NCBI GenBank assembly: GCA_964448055.1 | Contig: CAYUVB010000014.1 | Coordinates: 1 to 36,237, forward strand | Source of the DNA: WANQ01 sp964448055 | GTDB taxonomy: Archaea; Thermoproteota; Thermoprotei_A; Sulfolobales; WANQ01 | Length of the DNA stretch: 36,237 nt | Reading direction: 5' to 3' | In this document: positions 1-8,838 of the stretch, one piece after another | How the letters are laid out: each line of letters starts with the position of its first letter | How positions within the stretch are numbered: position 1 is the first letter of the stretch | The notes under the pieces: generated by a model | Database searches by the model: none | What the model saw: only the letters and a program-made list of their open reading frames with translations | What the model was told of the DNA's origin: nothing | Translations under genes and position numbers: made by a program

Positions 1-150
1 ATTATAAGTCTAAGTACGTCATACGTCATAGGTTTATACGATATGTTTTATATACTATATCGTGATTATTACTTGTTTTATAGCTCTTTATAGCATAGAA
101 TATTTACATGTACACTAGTCTAGCAATGCGTGTATCTTCTTAGAATAAAA

Positions 151-158
151 CTTAAATA
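151..158 (+). promoter_or_regulatory. TATA box candidate for the transporter binding protein
   Basis: A CTTAAATA string lies about 60 nt upstream of the ATG at 217, which would put transcription start near 180 and leave a leader of roughly 35 nt carrying a GGTGG ribosome binding site at 201-205. The rest of positions 1-200 is AT-rich and I see nothing else in it. Confidence 0.4.
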
Positions 159-216
159 GAGTCCCCCAAGTCCTATTATCTGAGGAGCAAGTGTAATTAT
201 GGTGGGTGCATAATTT

Positions 217-3063
217 ATGAATACTCTTAAATTATTAAGCCTAGTATTATTAACATTAATAATACTACCTGCATTCATAGCACCAGTACAAGCACAAGTA
301 GTAAAAGGTCCACCACTAGACAAGATAATCTATACTGTAAGAACAACACAGGAAAGAGGAGTACTAGATGTATCTGAAGGAAAACTAGATGTATTCATGT
401 ACGCAGTATCACCTAAGGTGCTACAACAAGTACCATACAATAAGGAGAACGTAAAGCTAATACCAACAAGAACTGGCTATTATAACTTACTATTCAACCC
501 ATATAGCGATGACGACGAAGCAGGAAAATGGGGGGTAGCAACAGATGTAGATGATGGAACCAAACACTTCAACCCATTTGCATTAAGAAAAGTAAGATTC
601 GCATTCCAATTCATAAACAGAAAGTACATAATAGAGAATATACTAGCAGGTGGAGGAGTACCAAAATACGGACCAATAGGCCCATCACATGGAGCATACG
701 ATAAACTAAAGTCCGTTTACGAGGAACTAGGTCTAACACCCGAAGGCGATGAAAACAAACTACTAAAAATGATCGATGAAGCACTAACAGAGGCAGCGCA
801 GCACCTAGAGAAACTTGGCTATAAGTTATACAAGAAAGAGGATCCCAATGCACCAGCTGGATACTGGTGGTACTTCCAAGCACCTGGCCAAGATGAAGAA
901 CCTGTAACAGTAGTATTCATAATAAGGCCGGAAGACGAGAGAAAGGATATTGGAAACTATGTAGCCGACTTAATAGAGAAAGCAGGAATAAAGGTTGAGA
1001 GAAAATATATCGCAAGAGCTGCATCAAAGGTATATGGAACAGATCCGGCAACACTATGGTGGCATATCTACACAGCTGGATGGGTAACAACAGCTGAGGT
1101 ACTATGGCCAGAAACATATCTAGCATTCTTTGGGGCAGCATGGTATGGATGGTTACCATCATGGGTGGGATGGGAATACAATAAAGAGCACGCGAAAGCA
1201 AGGGGAGACGAGATACAACCCGTAATAGAAGACGAATCATATAAGCTAGTCATGGGTGAGTATACTGGCGATTTATTCTGGGAGAAATGTAAAGAAGTAC
1301 TAAAGCTAATAGTAGAGCAAAGTATTAGAGTATTCCTAGTTGAAACAGAAGAGTACTTTGTAGTAAATAAGCGTGTACACGACATAGCGGCTGGTAGAGC
1401 AACCGGGCTAAGCACCCTATGGGCGTTCAGAACAGCTTGGACCGAAGATGGTACACTGGTCGTAGCACAATTCTCATCTCAGGGAGCATTATTCATGAGT
1501 GCTTGGAATCCTGTAGGAGGCTTAACAGACATATATACAGAATACATTGCAAGATACGTATATGATGTAGGTGACTGGTATCACCCAGCAACAGGAGAAA
1601 TGGTACCAGTAAGAGCAACATGGAAGATATTAGAAAAAGGAGACATAACCGTACCTGGTACAGCCCTTATATACAACCATACGGCGCACAAGTGGCAGTC
1701 ATTGGATGAGGCCGGCATACCATCAGAAGAAAGGAAAGCTGTAGTAAAGGTACAAATACACTACTTATTCAGCAATTTCCATCACGGCAGACCTATGAGC
1801 CTATTTGACATATTAGCAGACCTTGCATGGTGGTGGGACTGGGCATACAAAGATGGTGAAGATGATAAATGGTATCATGATCAGATAGCAGAAACTGGTC
1901 AGCCATATTTTGAGGACGAGTTCTTCGCTTTAGAGATAGTGAATGAAACCGACATAATAGTGTACGGTAAATATGCTCACCCATTAGCAGACGATGTAAC
2001 GGGTTCCGAGTACAACTGGTGGACAGCCTACCCAATAGAAATAATGATGACCATGGAATATGCTGTATTGTATGGTGGACCATTATCGGGTAAGAGCTAT
2101 GGATGGTATGAAGGTGAGGCTGATAGATGGGTTGACCTACTTGACCCAGATCACCTTAAGGATCTAAAAGCAATATTAGAGAACTATATCAAGACAGAAG
2201 AATACATACCACCTTACCTGAAAGCAACATACGAACTAGCCAAGAAGTATCCAATAATAGGTAGCCTAGATCTAAAAGATGCAGCAGAGAAGGCATTGGC
2301 CTTCCTAAATAAGTATGGCCACTTATTCATCAGCAACGGCCCATTCTACATTGCTAGATACGAACCAACAGAATTATACATAGAGTTAAAGGCATTTAGA
2401 GATCCATCATACCCATTCACACCAGAATACTGGTCAACAAAGCTCATAATAAGCAAACTCTATGTAGAAGACGTGAGATATCCACGTCAAGTACTAGCAG
2501 GACATGATATAGACTTAACAATACGCTTAGGCGAAGAAGTAACATTCCCTGAGACTGAAGCAGGAAGAAAACCAGCCGCTTTCGCATATGTTGAGGTATC
2601 CTTGTTAACACCTGAAGGCAAAGAGGTAGGTACATGGCCAGCTGAAAAGGTTGAACCAGGAGTATGGGAAGCTGTAATACCAGGTGAAGCAACTAAAGGC
2701 TTGCCTACAGGCACTTATACTATAGTCGTAAAAGTAGGTAGGGTAGCAGGTACTGTCGAAATAACTGATAGTAGGAGTGTATTAATAGTAGGAGTAACGA
2801 TTCCAACAACACCAACAACCACACCTACTACACCAGTAACAACGCCAACTACACCAGTAACCACACCTACAACGCCAGTAACCACACCAACGGTTACAGT
2901 ACCGACAGTCACAGCACCCACGGCTACAGTACCATCACCCACAGCAACTGTAACAACAGTAACTGCTGCAGCACCCGGTATTGGTCCAGAGGTCATCATA
3001 GGAATAGCCGTGGTGATAATAATAGTAGGTATTGCGGCAGCATTCCTCATGAGGAAGAAATAA
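217..3063 (+). CDS. Peptide ABC transporter substrate-binding protein (SBP family 5), membrane-anchored
   Basis: Captures oligopeptides or similar solutes outside the cell for the permease and ATPase genes that follow. The product is 948 aa. It has a signal peptide (hydrophobic residues about 4-26, ending AQA/Q), then a long family 5 binding domain rich in Trp and Tyr. A Thr/Pro/Val stalk follows at about residues 865-915, and a C-terminal membrane helix (about 923-944) ends in RKK. Signal peptide plus Thr-rich stalk plus C-terminal anchor is the usual architecture of archaeal surface solute-binding proteins. The ATG at 217 is preceded by GGTGG at 201-205. It is longer than bacterial DppA/OppA (about 540 aa), as in many crenarchaeal members. 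The substrate cannot be read from the sequence; sugars are possible because archaeal Dpp-type systems also carry oligosaccharides. Confidence 0.9.
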   Translation: MNTLKLLSLVLLTLIILPAFIAPVQAQVVKGPPLDKIIYTVRTTQERGVLDVSEGKLDVFMYAVSPKVLQQVPYNKENVKLIPTRTGYYNLLFNPYSDDDEAGKWGVATDVDDGTKHFNPFALRKVRFAFQFINRKYIIENILAGGGVPKYGPIGPSHGAYDKLKSVYEELGLTPEGDENKLLKMIDEALTEAAQHLEKLGYKLYKKEDPNAPAGYWWYFQAPGQDEEPVTVVFIIRPEDERKDIGNYVADLIEKAGIKVERKYIARAASKVYGTDPATLWWHIYTAGWVTTAEVLWPETYLAFFGAAWYGWLPSWVGWEYNKEHAKARGDEIQPVIEDESYKLVMGEYTGDLFWEKCKEVLKLIVEQSIRVFLVETEEYFVVNKRVHDIAAGRATGLSTLWAFRTAWTEDGTLVVAQFSSQGALFMSAWNPVGGLTDIYTEYIARYVYDVGDWYHPATGEMVPVRATWKILEKGDITVPGTALIYNHTAHKWQSLDEAGIPSEERKAVVKVQIHYLFSNFHHGRPMSLFDILADLAWWWDWAYKDGEDDKWYHDQIAETGQPYFEDEFFALEIVNETDIIVYGKYAHPLADDVTGSEYNWWTAYPIEIMMTMEYAVLYGGPLSGKSYGWYEGEADRWVDLLDPDHLKDLKAILENYIKTEEYIPPYLKATYELAKKYPIIGSLDLKDAAEKALAFLNKYGHLFISNGPFYIARYEPTELYIELKAFRDPSYPFTPEYWSTKLIISKLYVEDVRYPRQVLAGHDIDLTIRLGEEVTFPETEAGRKPAAFAYVEVSLLTPEGKEVGTWPAEKVEPGVWEAVIPGEATKGLPTGTYTIVVKVGRVAGTVEITDSRSVLIVGVTIPTTPTTTPTTPVTTPTTPVTTPTTPVTTPTVTVPTVTAPTATVPSPTATVTTVTAAAPGIGPEVIIGIAVVIIIVGIAAAFLMRKK
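2821..2883 (+). repeat. Three 21-bp tandem repeats encoding the Thr/Pro stalk
   Basis: Three consecutive in-frame 21-nt units each encode a TPTTPVT heptapeptide, with synonymous differences between copies. They lie in the linker between the binding domain and the C-terminal membrane helix. Such Thr-rich linkers are usually glycosylated spacers in archaeal surface proteins; copy number is likely to vary between strains. Confidence 0.75.
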
Positions 3064-3100
3064 TCATTATCACCTAAAATTTATTTAACTACATAAATAA

Positions 3101-3106
3101 TTTTTT
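3101..3106 (+). terminator. T-run, possible archaeal terminator after the binding protein
   Basis: A run of six T follows the stop codon by about 40 nt in an AT-rich spacer. Archaeal RNA polymerase terminates at short T-runs, so partial termination here could make the binding protein mRNA more abundant than the downstream transporter genes. This is inferred from the sequence only. Confidence 0.35.
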
Positions 3107-3190
3107 AGTTCAAAATTTAATTATTTTAACAAGCCAATAAAATATGTATAATAATCTTCTTATCTAGGTTTCTCTATTTTTTAAGCTTAT

Positions 3191-3206
3191 CTTTAAATTT
3201 ATAAAT
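3191..3206 (+). promoter_or_regulatory. TATA box candidate for the transporter membrane/ATPase genes
   Basis: CTTTAAATTTATAAAT lies about 30-45 nt before the ATG at 3238. Transcription would start near 3225 with a short leader containing GGGTG at 3228-3231. With the T-run just upstream, this suggests that the permease genes are expressed separately from the binding protein. Confidence 0.5.
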
Positions 3207-3237
3207 GCAAGCCCAGTATACTACTCGGGTGTAATGA

Positions 3238-4437
3238 ATGGGCTATGGACGCTACTTGGCTATGAGGGCATTGAACTCTGTAATCGTGCTTATTGTAGCC
3301 TTATTCATTGCATCTATAGCATTTAACTCGTTGGCCGAAGTAAATGTCAAGGAAATGGTAAGTGCACGTTTACAAGCATCAAAGCAGCAACTTGCACAAC
3401 AACACAGACAGCTCTCTGATGTTGTTGCTGCTTTGATGCAGGAATTCAAGGAGATCAATGTTAAGGTAACATATAAAGATAAAACAATAGACTGCTACGA
3501 ATTTGCTAAAAAGTTATCAGAGGGCACGCTAGAAATAAATGATACTAGAATCATTGAAGCAATTGCAGATAGATGTTATACTGAATACTTCAAATATAGA
3601 GAGTATAGTAGATGGGGGTTAAATCTACCAATATACATTAGAGTATTCTATTATGTTTACAAGACCCTTACATTAGACTTCGGTGAAGCCAAGCTAAAGT
3701 ACCCACAGTTTGGTACAAGCGATGTTAAAACCATGGTGTTAACAGCTATGGCTAGAACAGCTTTACTCTTCACTACAGCGTATATGATAAATGTGGCATT
3801 GTCAATATTCATAGGATTACAGATGGCTAGAAGAGTTGGTAGCGTACTTGATAGAGGTGTATCAGTAGTAGCAATGATTTCGGCAAGTTTACCTATGTTC
3901 TGGGTTGGCATGTTAATGATCTACTTGTTTGCATACGTATTTAAGTTATTCCCAAGCGTAGCATATGAGAAAATACCGGATGAGATCGCAGGCAACGTCT
4001 TTGAGCAGTTGAAGTGGTGGTTATGGCATTTAGCAGTGCCAATAATGACTATAGTACTAGTAGGATTTGGTGGAGGAGCGTATTCTACACGTAACTTAGT
4101 CATAAGCATAATGCAAGAAGACTTCGTTACAACAGCTAGAGCTAAGGGTGTACCAGAGAGAAAGGTCGTATACGGCCATGTACTGAGAGCAGCAAGTCCA
4201 CCTATAGTAACTTCCATATCATTAGGATTCATAGGTACATTCTTTGGAGCAATAATAAGTGAAGTAGTATTTCAATGGCCCGGTATGGGCAGGCTCTACT
4301 ATACTGCTCTAGAACAAGCAGATATACCAGTATTAATGGCTAATACATTCATGTTTGTCTTCCTATTCGTTATAGTACGTTTCATCTTAGAAATTATATA
4401 TGGATTCCTTGACCCGCGCATAAGAGCTTCACGGTGA
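3238..4437 (+). CDS. Peptide ABC transporter permease, DppB/OppB type
   Basis: First membrane subunit of the importer, 399 aa. A first membrane helix (about residues 13-32) is followed by a roughly 100-residue hydrophilic segment (about 35-160) expected to lie outside the cell. The BPD_transp_1 core follows, with further helices and the EAA-like loop (TTARAKGVPERKV, about residue 300). The external segment contains Cys86 and Cys113, which could form a disulfide. The extra segment makes it longer than bacterial DppB (about 310-340 aa). The ATG at 3238 has GGGTG 7 nt upstream. The stop codon is 4 nt before the start of the next permease gene, so the two are cotranscribed. Assignment is firm from the core; the substrate is unknown. 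Confidence 0.92.
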   Translation: MGYGRYLAMRALNSVIVLIVALFIASIAFNSLAEVNVKEMVSARLQASKQQLAQQHRQLSDVVAALMQEFKEINVKVTYKDKTIDCYEFAKKLSEGTLEINDTRIIEAIADRCYTEYFKYREYSRWGLNLPIYIRVFYYVYKTLTLDFGEAKLKYPQFGTSDVKTMVLTAMARTALLFTTAYMINVALSIFIGLQMARRVGSVLDRGVSVVAMISASLPMFWVGMLMIYLFAYVFKLFPSVAYEKIPDEIAGNVFEQLKWWLWHLAVPIMTIVLVGFGGGAYSTRNLVISIMQEDFVTTARAKGVPERKVVYGHVLRAASPPIVTSISLGFIGTFFGAIISEVVFQWPGMGRLYYTALEQADIPVLMANTFMFVFLFVIVRFILEIIYGFLDPRIRASR

Positions 4438-4441
4438 GATC

Positions 4442-5992
4442 TTGGTTGAATGGTCTGAAATTAAGAAAAAAGCCCTAGAATTCTGGAGTGAGTATAAGAG
4501 ATTCAAGATAGGGCTGGTAGGGTTAGGTCTACTAGTAGTATTGGTAATCATAGCTATACTACCATCATTCATTTTTGATCCAGAGACCTATACTGATTGG
4601 AATGATTATCCAGAATGGGATCTTAATCCTAAGTTAGCACCTCCAGAATGGATTAATTACTTCTCAACAGAAAAATACACTCCACCAACACGTATCGATC
4701 CCTATGAGATAAAAGAGTTATGGGAGGACTATGCAGAAGCATTCATTAAAACAAATAACATAACAGATCCGCAAATGATTGACACTATTAAGAAGGAGTT
4801 TCAAAAGAGCTTTAAAGATAGAGGATACATATATTACTTTAGGTATGAATACAAATGGGATATACCGAGTACTGACTTAATAATAATACTTGAAAATGTT
4901 ACCACAGACATAAGATTAACACTAAGTATCATTAGACCTGAAGAAGTAATCGATGGTATAAAAACATCCATAGTCCTTGATGAAGCTTTGACCCTAAACA
5001 TACCTAAAACTACAGAAAGAATAGTAATACACCTAAGATATAACGAAGAATTATTGGACACCATAGAGAAAGAAATTTTAGCTAAATATGAAGATCCGCA
5101 AATCTACCATGATGCTTTAGAAAAGAACATCTTAACGGCAAAGATTACCAACCCCATTAAATTACTATTCTATAAAGTAGGTCCAGGTATGCTCTATGGT
5201 AGAACAGGACCCTTGCATGGATTGTATAAGTATATTATTAGTATTGAAGCTGCTAATGCTACATTAAAGGAGCCACCTAAATTGTACTTAAGGGTTCCGG
5301 GCAGTTGCTATGGTCTACTTGGTACAGATATTAGAGGTAGGGATATTCTTGTAGGTATTATGTGGGGTACTAGGACAGCATTACTTATAGGTATAGTCTA
5401 TTCGGTAACTGTTGTCGCTATAGGGCTAATATATGGTGTTGTAAGTGCTTATATGGGTGGGATTGTTGATGAAATAATGCAGCGTATTAACGAAGTATTG
5501 TATGCTATACCGTTATTGCCATTCTTAATCCTCTTCTCATATACTTTAAGAGAAGTTTATGGTACGATAAGTGTATGGCATATCATAGGAATACTAATAA
5601 TATTTGCATGGACTGGATTGGCTATAGTTGTACGTAGTATGGCCTTACAGATTAAGGAACAACCATTCGTTGAAGCAGCAAGGGCTGTTGGTGCTAGTGG
5701 TACTAGGATAGTGTTTAAGCATATACTGCCACAATTGATGCCCTATGCATTTGCTAGTATGGCTTTAGCTGTACCAGGAGCTATATTGATAGAGGCTAGT
5801 CTAAGTTTCCTTGGCTTAGGTGATCCCAATATACCTACATGGGGTAAGATGATCTATGAGGCACAGAATTCGTTGTCCTCTTGGTGGTGGGTGTTGTCAC
5901 CAGGGCTAATGATAGCAATTACGGGTATGACCTTTGTGTTTATAGGAAATGCATTAGATACAATACTTAACCCTAAGCTAAGAAGACTCTAG
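4442..5992 (+). CDS. Peptide ABC transporter permease, DppC/OppC type, with large external insertion
   Basis: Second membrane subunit, 516 aa against about 280-300 in bacteria. The first helix is at residues about 23-42. About 245 residues of polar sequence (about 45-290) follow, which the topology places outside the cell. The family motif GTDIRGRD at about 294-301 then leads into the BPD_transp_1 core and its EAA loop (EAARAVGASGTRIV, about residue 415). The TTG start at 4442 is supported by GGTGAG at 4433-4438, overlapping the stop codon of the upstream gene. The insertion is the unusual part: it probably contacts the binding protein or forms a docking platform, but that is inference. Confidence 0.92.
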   Translation: MVEWSEIKKKALEFWSEYKRFKIGLVGLGLLVVLVIIAILPSFIFDPETYTDWNDYPEWDLNPKLAPPEWINYFSTEKYTPPTRIDPYEIKELWEDYAEAFIKTNNITDPQMIDTIKKEFQKSFKDRGYIYYFRYEYKWDIPSTDLIIILENVTTDIRLTLSIIRPEEVIDGIKTSIVLDEALTLNIPKTTERIVIHLRYNEELLDTIEKEILAKYEDPQIYHDALEKNILTAKITNPIKLLFYKVGPGMLYGRTGPLHGLYKYIISIEAANATLKEPPKLYLRVPGSCYGLLGTDIRGRDILVGIMWGTRTALLIGIVYSVTVVAIGLIYGVVSAYMGGIVDEIMQRINEVLYAIPLLPFLILFSYTLREVYGTISVWHIIGILIIFAWTGLAIVVRSMALQIKEQPFVEAARAVGASGTRIVFKHILPQLMPYAFASMALAVPGAILIEASLSFLGLGDPNIPTWGKMIYEAQNSLSSWWWVLSPGLMIAITGMTFVFIGNALDTILNPKLRRL

Positions 5993-6002
5993 TACAACTA
6001 TA

Positions 6003-6014
6003 TTTTTAAATATA
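6003..6014 (+). promoter_or_regulatory. TATA box candidate upstream of the first ATPase gene
   Basis: TTTTTAAATATA lies between the DppC and DppD genes. Transcription would start about 6035, which is downstream of the GTG at 6031. This argues that the real start of the ATPase gene is the GTG at 6055, which has GGTG at 6044-6047. An internal promoter here would allow separate expression of the ATPases. Confidence 0.45.
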
Positions 6015-6054
6015 TGTTTCTTGAACTCTAGTGAGGCTCACTTGGTGTACCACT

Positions 6055-7023
6055 GTGCCCGGTTACGTATTGGAAGTAGAACACTTGAAAACGTACTACT
6101 ACACGTATAAGGGTATAGTTAAAGCGGTCGATGACGTATCATTCAAGCTTAGGGAAGGTGAGAGCTTAGGTATTGCTGGCGAGAGTGGTTGCGGTAAAAG
6201 CACGCTTGCTTACAGTCTTCTGAAACTTGTCCCACCACCAGGCCGTATTGCTGGTGGAAAGATAGTAATTGATGGTGTTGATGTAACCAAGATGAGTGAA
6301 GTAGAAGTTCGAGGCAAAGTTAGATGGAAGAAGATAAGTATGATATTCCAAGGAGCTATGAACGCATTGAATCCTGTCTATACGGTCGGATATCAATTAG
6401 CTGAACCATTAATATACCATAAGGGTTATACAAAGAAGGAGGCAATAGAGGAAGCAAAGAAATATCTTCAACTCGTGGGTCTGTCACCTGATATAGTTAA
6501 TAGATATCCACATGAGCTAAGTGGTGGAATGAAACAACGTGTAGTCATAGCAATGGCACTTATACTCCAACCTAAAATAGTCATAGCGGATGAACCTACA
6601 ACAGCGCTAGATGTGGTAGTACAAGCACAAATACTGAACCTCCTCAAGAAATTGCAAAAAGAACTAGGTATAAGCATTATACTAATAACACACGATCTAA
6701 GTATTATAGCTGAATTAGCAGATAAGGTAGCAATAATGTATGCTGGTAAAATAGTGGAGTTTGGTCCGTTAGAAAAAGTATACCTTGAACCACAGCATCC
6801 GTACACGCAGGCATTACTCAAGAGCATACCTAGACTCCGTGGAGAAAAATCAAAGTTAGAGTGGATTCCAGGGACACCACCAGACCTAAGGAACCCGCCA
6901 CCAGGTTGCCGTTTTGCACCAAGATGTAAATTCGCTATGGATATATGTCGTAGACAAGAACCGCCAGAAGTACAGCTATCTTCAGATCATAGAGTACTTT
7001 GTTGGCTTCACGCTAAGAAGTAG
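6055..7023 (+). CDS. Peptide ABC transporter ATP-binding protein, DppD/OppD type
   Basis: One of the two ATPases that energise the importer, 322 aa from the chosen start. It shows Walker A GESGCGKST (about 42-50), the LSGG signature (LSGGMKQR), Walker B IADEPTTALD and the switch His in ITHD. The C-terminal oligo_HPY region has four cysteines (CRFAPRC ... IC ... LCW). In some homologues these cysteines are reported to bind an iron-sulfur cluster. The open frame extends to a GTG at 6031, but GTG 6055 is preferred because GGTG at 6044-6047 is correctly spaced and the TATA box at 6003-6014 would start transcription after 6031. It is followed after 14 nt by the partner ATPase. Confidence 0.92.
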   Translation: MPGYVLEVEHLKTYYYTYKGIVKAVDDVSFKLREGESLGIAGESGCGKSTLAYSLLKLVPPPGRIAGGKIVIDGVDVTKMSEVEVRGKVRWKKISMIFQGAMNALNPVYTVGYQLAEPLIYHKGYTKKEAIEEAKKYLQLVGLSPDIVNRYPHELSGGMKQRVVIAMALILQPKIVIADEPTTALDVVVQAQILNLLKKLQKELGISIILITHDLSIIAELADKVAIMYAGKIVEFGPLEKVYLEPQHPYTQALLKSIPRLRGEKSKLEWIPGTPPDLRNPPPGCRFAPRCKFAMDICRRQEPPEVQLSSDHRVLCWLHAKK

Positions 7024-7037
7024 CTAGGTGAATAGTT

Positions 7038-8183
7038 ATGAGTATGGAAGAAAAACTCCCTCCAAGAGATGAAATATTACAGGAGTTCTTGAAAAAATAT
7101 GGTAGTAATGTACTATTATATGCATATAAACTTAAGAAATGGTTCCCAATAAGAAGAGGCATAAAAGAAATACTATTGAGAAAACCTCCAAGATACGTAA
7201 GAGCAGTAGATGGTATAACCTTCTACATACGTGAAGGAGAAACATTCTGCCTAGTAGGCGAAAGCGGTTGTGGTAAAACAACTACTGGTAGAACATTAAT
7301 AAGACTACTAGACCCCACTGGAGGTTACGTATTCTACAAAGCAAGACCAGAAACATTAAAACTTCTTAAAGAAATCCTTGGAGAGAAAATATACATCAAT
7401 GGAGACTATGTAGACCTAACTACTATTCCAACTAAGAAGTTTAAACCATTGAGGAAGGAACTTCAAATAATATTCCAGGATCCCTATGGAAGCCTTAACC
7501 CAAGGTTTAAGATAAAAGACATTCTTGAAGAACCATTATTAGTCCATGGTATAGGTGGTTCAGCTGAAGAAAGAGAGAAGATAGTGCTAAAGGCATTAGA
7601 GGATGTAAAGCTTACACCAGCAGATGAATTTGCTTATCGTTATCCACATATGTTAAGTGGTGGTCAGAGACAACGTGTAGTTGTTGCCAGAGCAGTTATA
7701 CTTAATCCAAGATTTGTTGTAGCAGACGAGCCTGTATCAATGTTGGACGTATCTATTCGTGCAGAAATATTAGAGCTAATGATGGAGCTAAAGAAGCGTT
7801 ATGGACTAACATACTTATTCATTACTCACGACTTAGCAGTAGCTAGGTATATATGTGATAGAATAGCAGTAATGTACCTTGGAACCATAGTAGAAATAGC
7901 CGACTCTGATACACTAGTAGAAAACCCATTACATCCATATACTAAGGCATTAATAGCAGCAGTACCTGAACCAGATCCTAGTCTAAGGCATAAGTTTAAG
8001 GAGATACCAATAAAGGGTGAAATACCAAGTGCAGCAGCTATTCCACCAGGATGTAGGTTCCATCCGAGATGTGTTGCATTAGACCAACACCCAGAACTTA
8101 AGGAGAAGTGTACTGGTACTCAGCCAGAATTAATAGAATATGAGAAAGATCATTGGGTAGCTTGCTGGCTCTATCAGAAATAA
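7038..8183 (+). CDS. Peptide ABC transporter ATP-binding protein, DppF/OppF type
   Basis: Second ATPase of the importer, 381 aa. Walker A is GESGCGKTT (about residues 74-82), the signature is LSGGQRQR, Walker B is VADEPVSMLD and the switch His lies in ITHD. The C-terminal HPY region again has paired cysteines (CRFHPRC ... KC ... CW). Between Walker A and the signature it carries a longer insertion than DppD (residues about 95-140), typical of archaeal DppF. The ATG at 7038 is preceded by GGTG at 7027-7030. It is the last gene of the operon; the next gene is convergent. Confidence 0.92.
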   Translation: MSMEEKLPPRDEILQEFLKKYGSNVLLYAYKLKKWFPIRRGIKEILLRKPPRYVRAVDGITFYIREGETFCLVGESGCGKTTTGRTLIRLLDPTGGYVFYKARPETLKLLKEILGEKIYINGDYVDLTTIPTKKFKPLRKELQIIFQDPYGSLNPRFKIKDILEEPLLVHGIGGSAEEREKIVLKALEDVKLTPADEFAYRYPHMLSGGQRQRVVVARAVILNPRFVVADEPVSMLDVSIRAEILELMMELKKRYGLTYLFITHDLAVARYICDRIAVMYLGTIVEIADSDTLVENPLHPYTKALIAAVPEPDPSLRHKFKEIPIKGEIPSAAAIPPGCRFHPRCVALDQHPELKEKCTGTQPELIEYEKDHWVACWLYQK

Positions 8184-8201
8184 TATTCTAGTCTAACTTA
8201 A

Positions 8202-8687
8202 TCACATAATGCAATTTTCTCTTCTAAGTATTTCTTCAACATAAGCTTCGAATTCGTATTCATCTATATACCCTAGAATTCTATCAATAAGTTTACCATT
8301 TATTATTACCAATGTTGTTGGGGTGCTCATTATGTAGTATGCGTAGGCAACATCCATTGCATAGTCTAGGTTAACTCTTATAAAGCCAGCCTTACCCTTA
8401 AATTTTCTAGCTACATTCTCGAATATTGGATGGAACAGTTTACAATAAGGGCAATATGTAGTATAGGCGTTAACGAATACCACTCTGCACTTACGAAGAG
8501 CGTTCTTGAGCTCATCTAAGCTTGAAATCTCTACTACTGGTTCCTTCACGTACTTAGCCATTTCACAACAATTAATTCTGATTATAACATGTTCTATTTC
8601 ATCTTCTCTTCTGCCTTTACCTATTATTCTATCAGCTATTTTATCAAGTATTTCTTTTACCTCATGGTCTAGATCATCTAACTTCAA
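8202..8687 (-). CDS. Thioredoxin-like protein with N-terminal extension
   Basis: A 161-aa protein with a thioredoxin fold at about residues 55-155: active site CPYC at 79-82, the cis-proline loop STPTT about 50 residues on, and a following beta strand (LVIINGK). About 50 residues of charged, helical N-terminal extension contain an extra Cys40-Cys41 pair. CPYC is the glutaredoxin-type dithiol, so it is probably a disulfide reductase in the cytoplasm; no signal peptide is visible. The TTG start at 8687 is the longest frame and is not supported by a strong ribosome binding site, so the true start could be further in. It is divergent from HMG-CoA synthase and convergent with the transporter operon. 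Confidence 0.8.
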   Translation of the reverse strand: MKLDDLDHEVKEILDKIADRIIGKGRREDEIEHVIIRINCCEMAKYVKEPVVEISSLDELKNALRKCRVVFVNAYTTYCPYCKLFHPIFENVARKFKGKAGFIRVNLDYAMDVAYAYYIMSTPTTLVIINGKLIDRILGYIDEYEFEAYVEEILRRENCIM

Positions 8688-8781
8688 GGCCCTTGTTACC
8701 CATCATACATAACTATAACGGTGTTAAAGAAGCTTTCCCCCATAAAACCATAGACATTAAGAGTATATATTAGGGTGCAAT

Positions 8782-8789
8782 GTTTAAAT
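8782..8789 (+). promoter_or_regulatory. TATA box candidate for HMG-CoA synthase
   Basis: GTTTAAAT lies about 50 nt before ATG 8839, putting transcription start near 8810. This makes the TTG at 8809 an unlikely start codon and leaves a leader of about 28 nt with GGTG at 8825-8828. Confidence 0.5.
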
Positions 8790-8838
8790 TAGACAACTGC
8801 TATCAGCCTTGTTAGGCAGGCGTAGGTGTAAGAACCCT

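Noticed and set aside
2715..3050. An antisense open frame rich in Val, Gly and Thr
   Set aside because: It mirrors the Thr/Pro stalk repeats of the binding protein; composition is explained by the coding strand.
8180..8225. GTGATTA and CTGA on the minus strand, C/D-like
   Set aside because: Only 21 nt separate them, too short for two guides, and CTGA lies in the end of the transporter gene.
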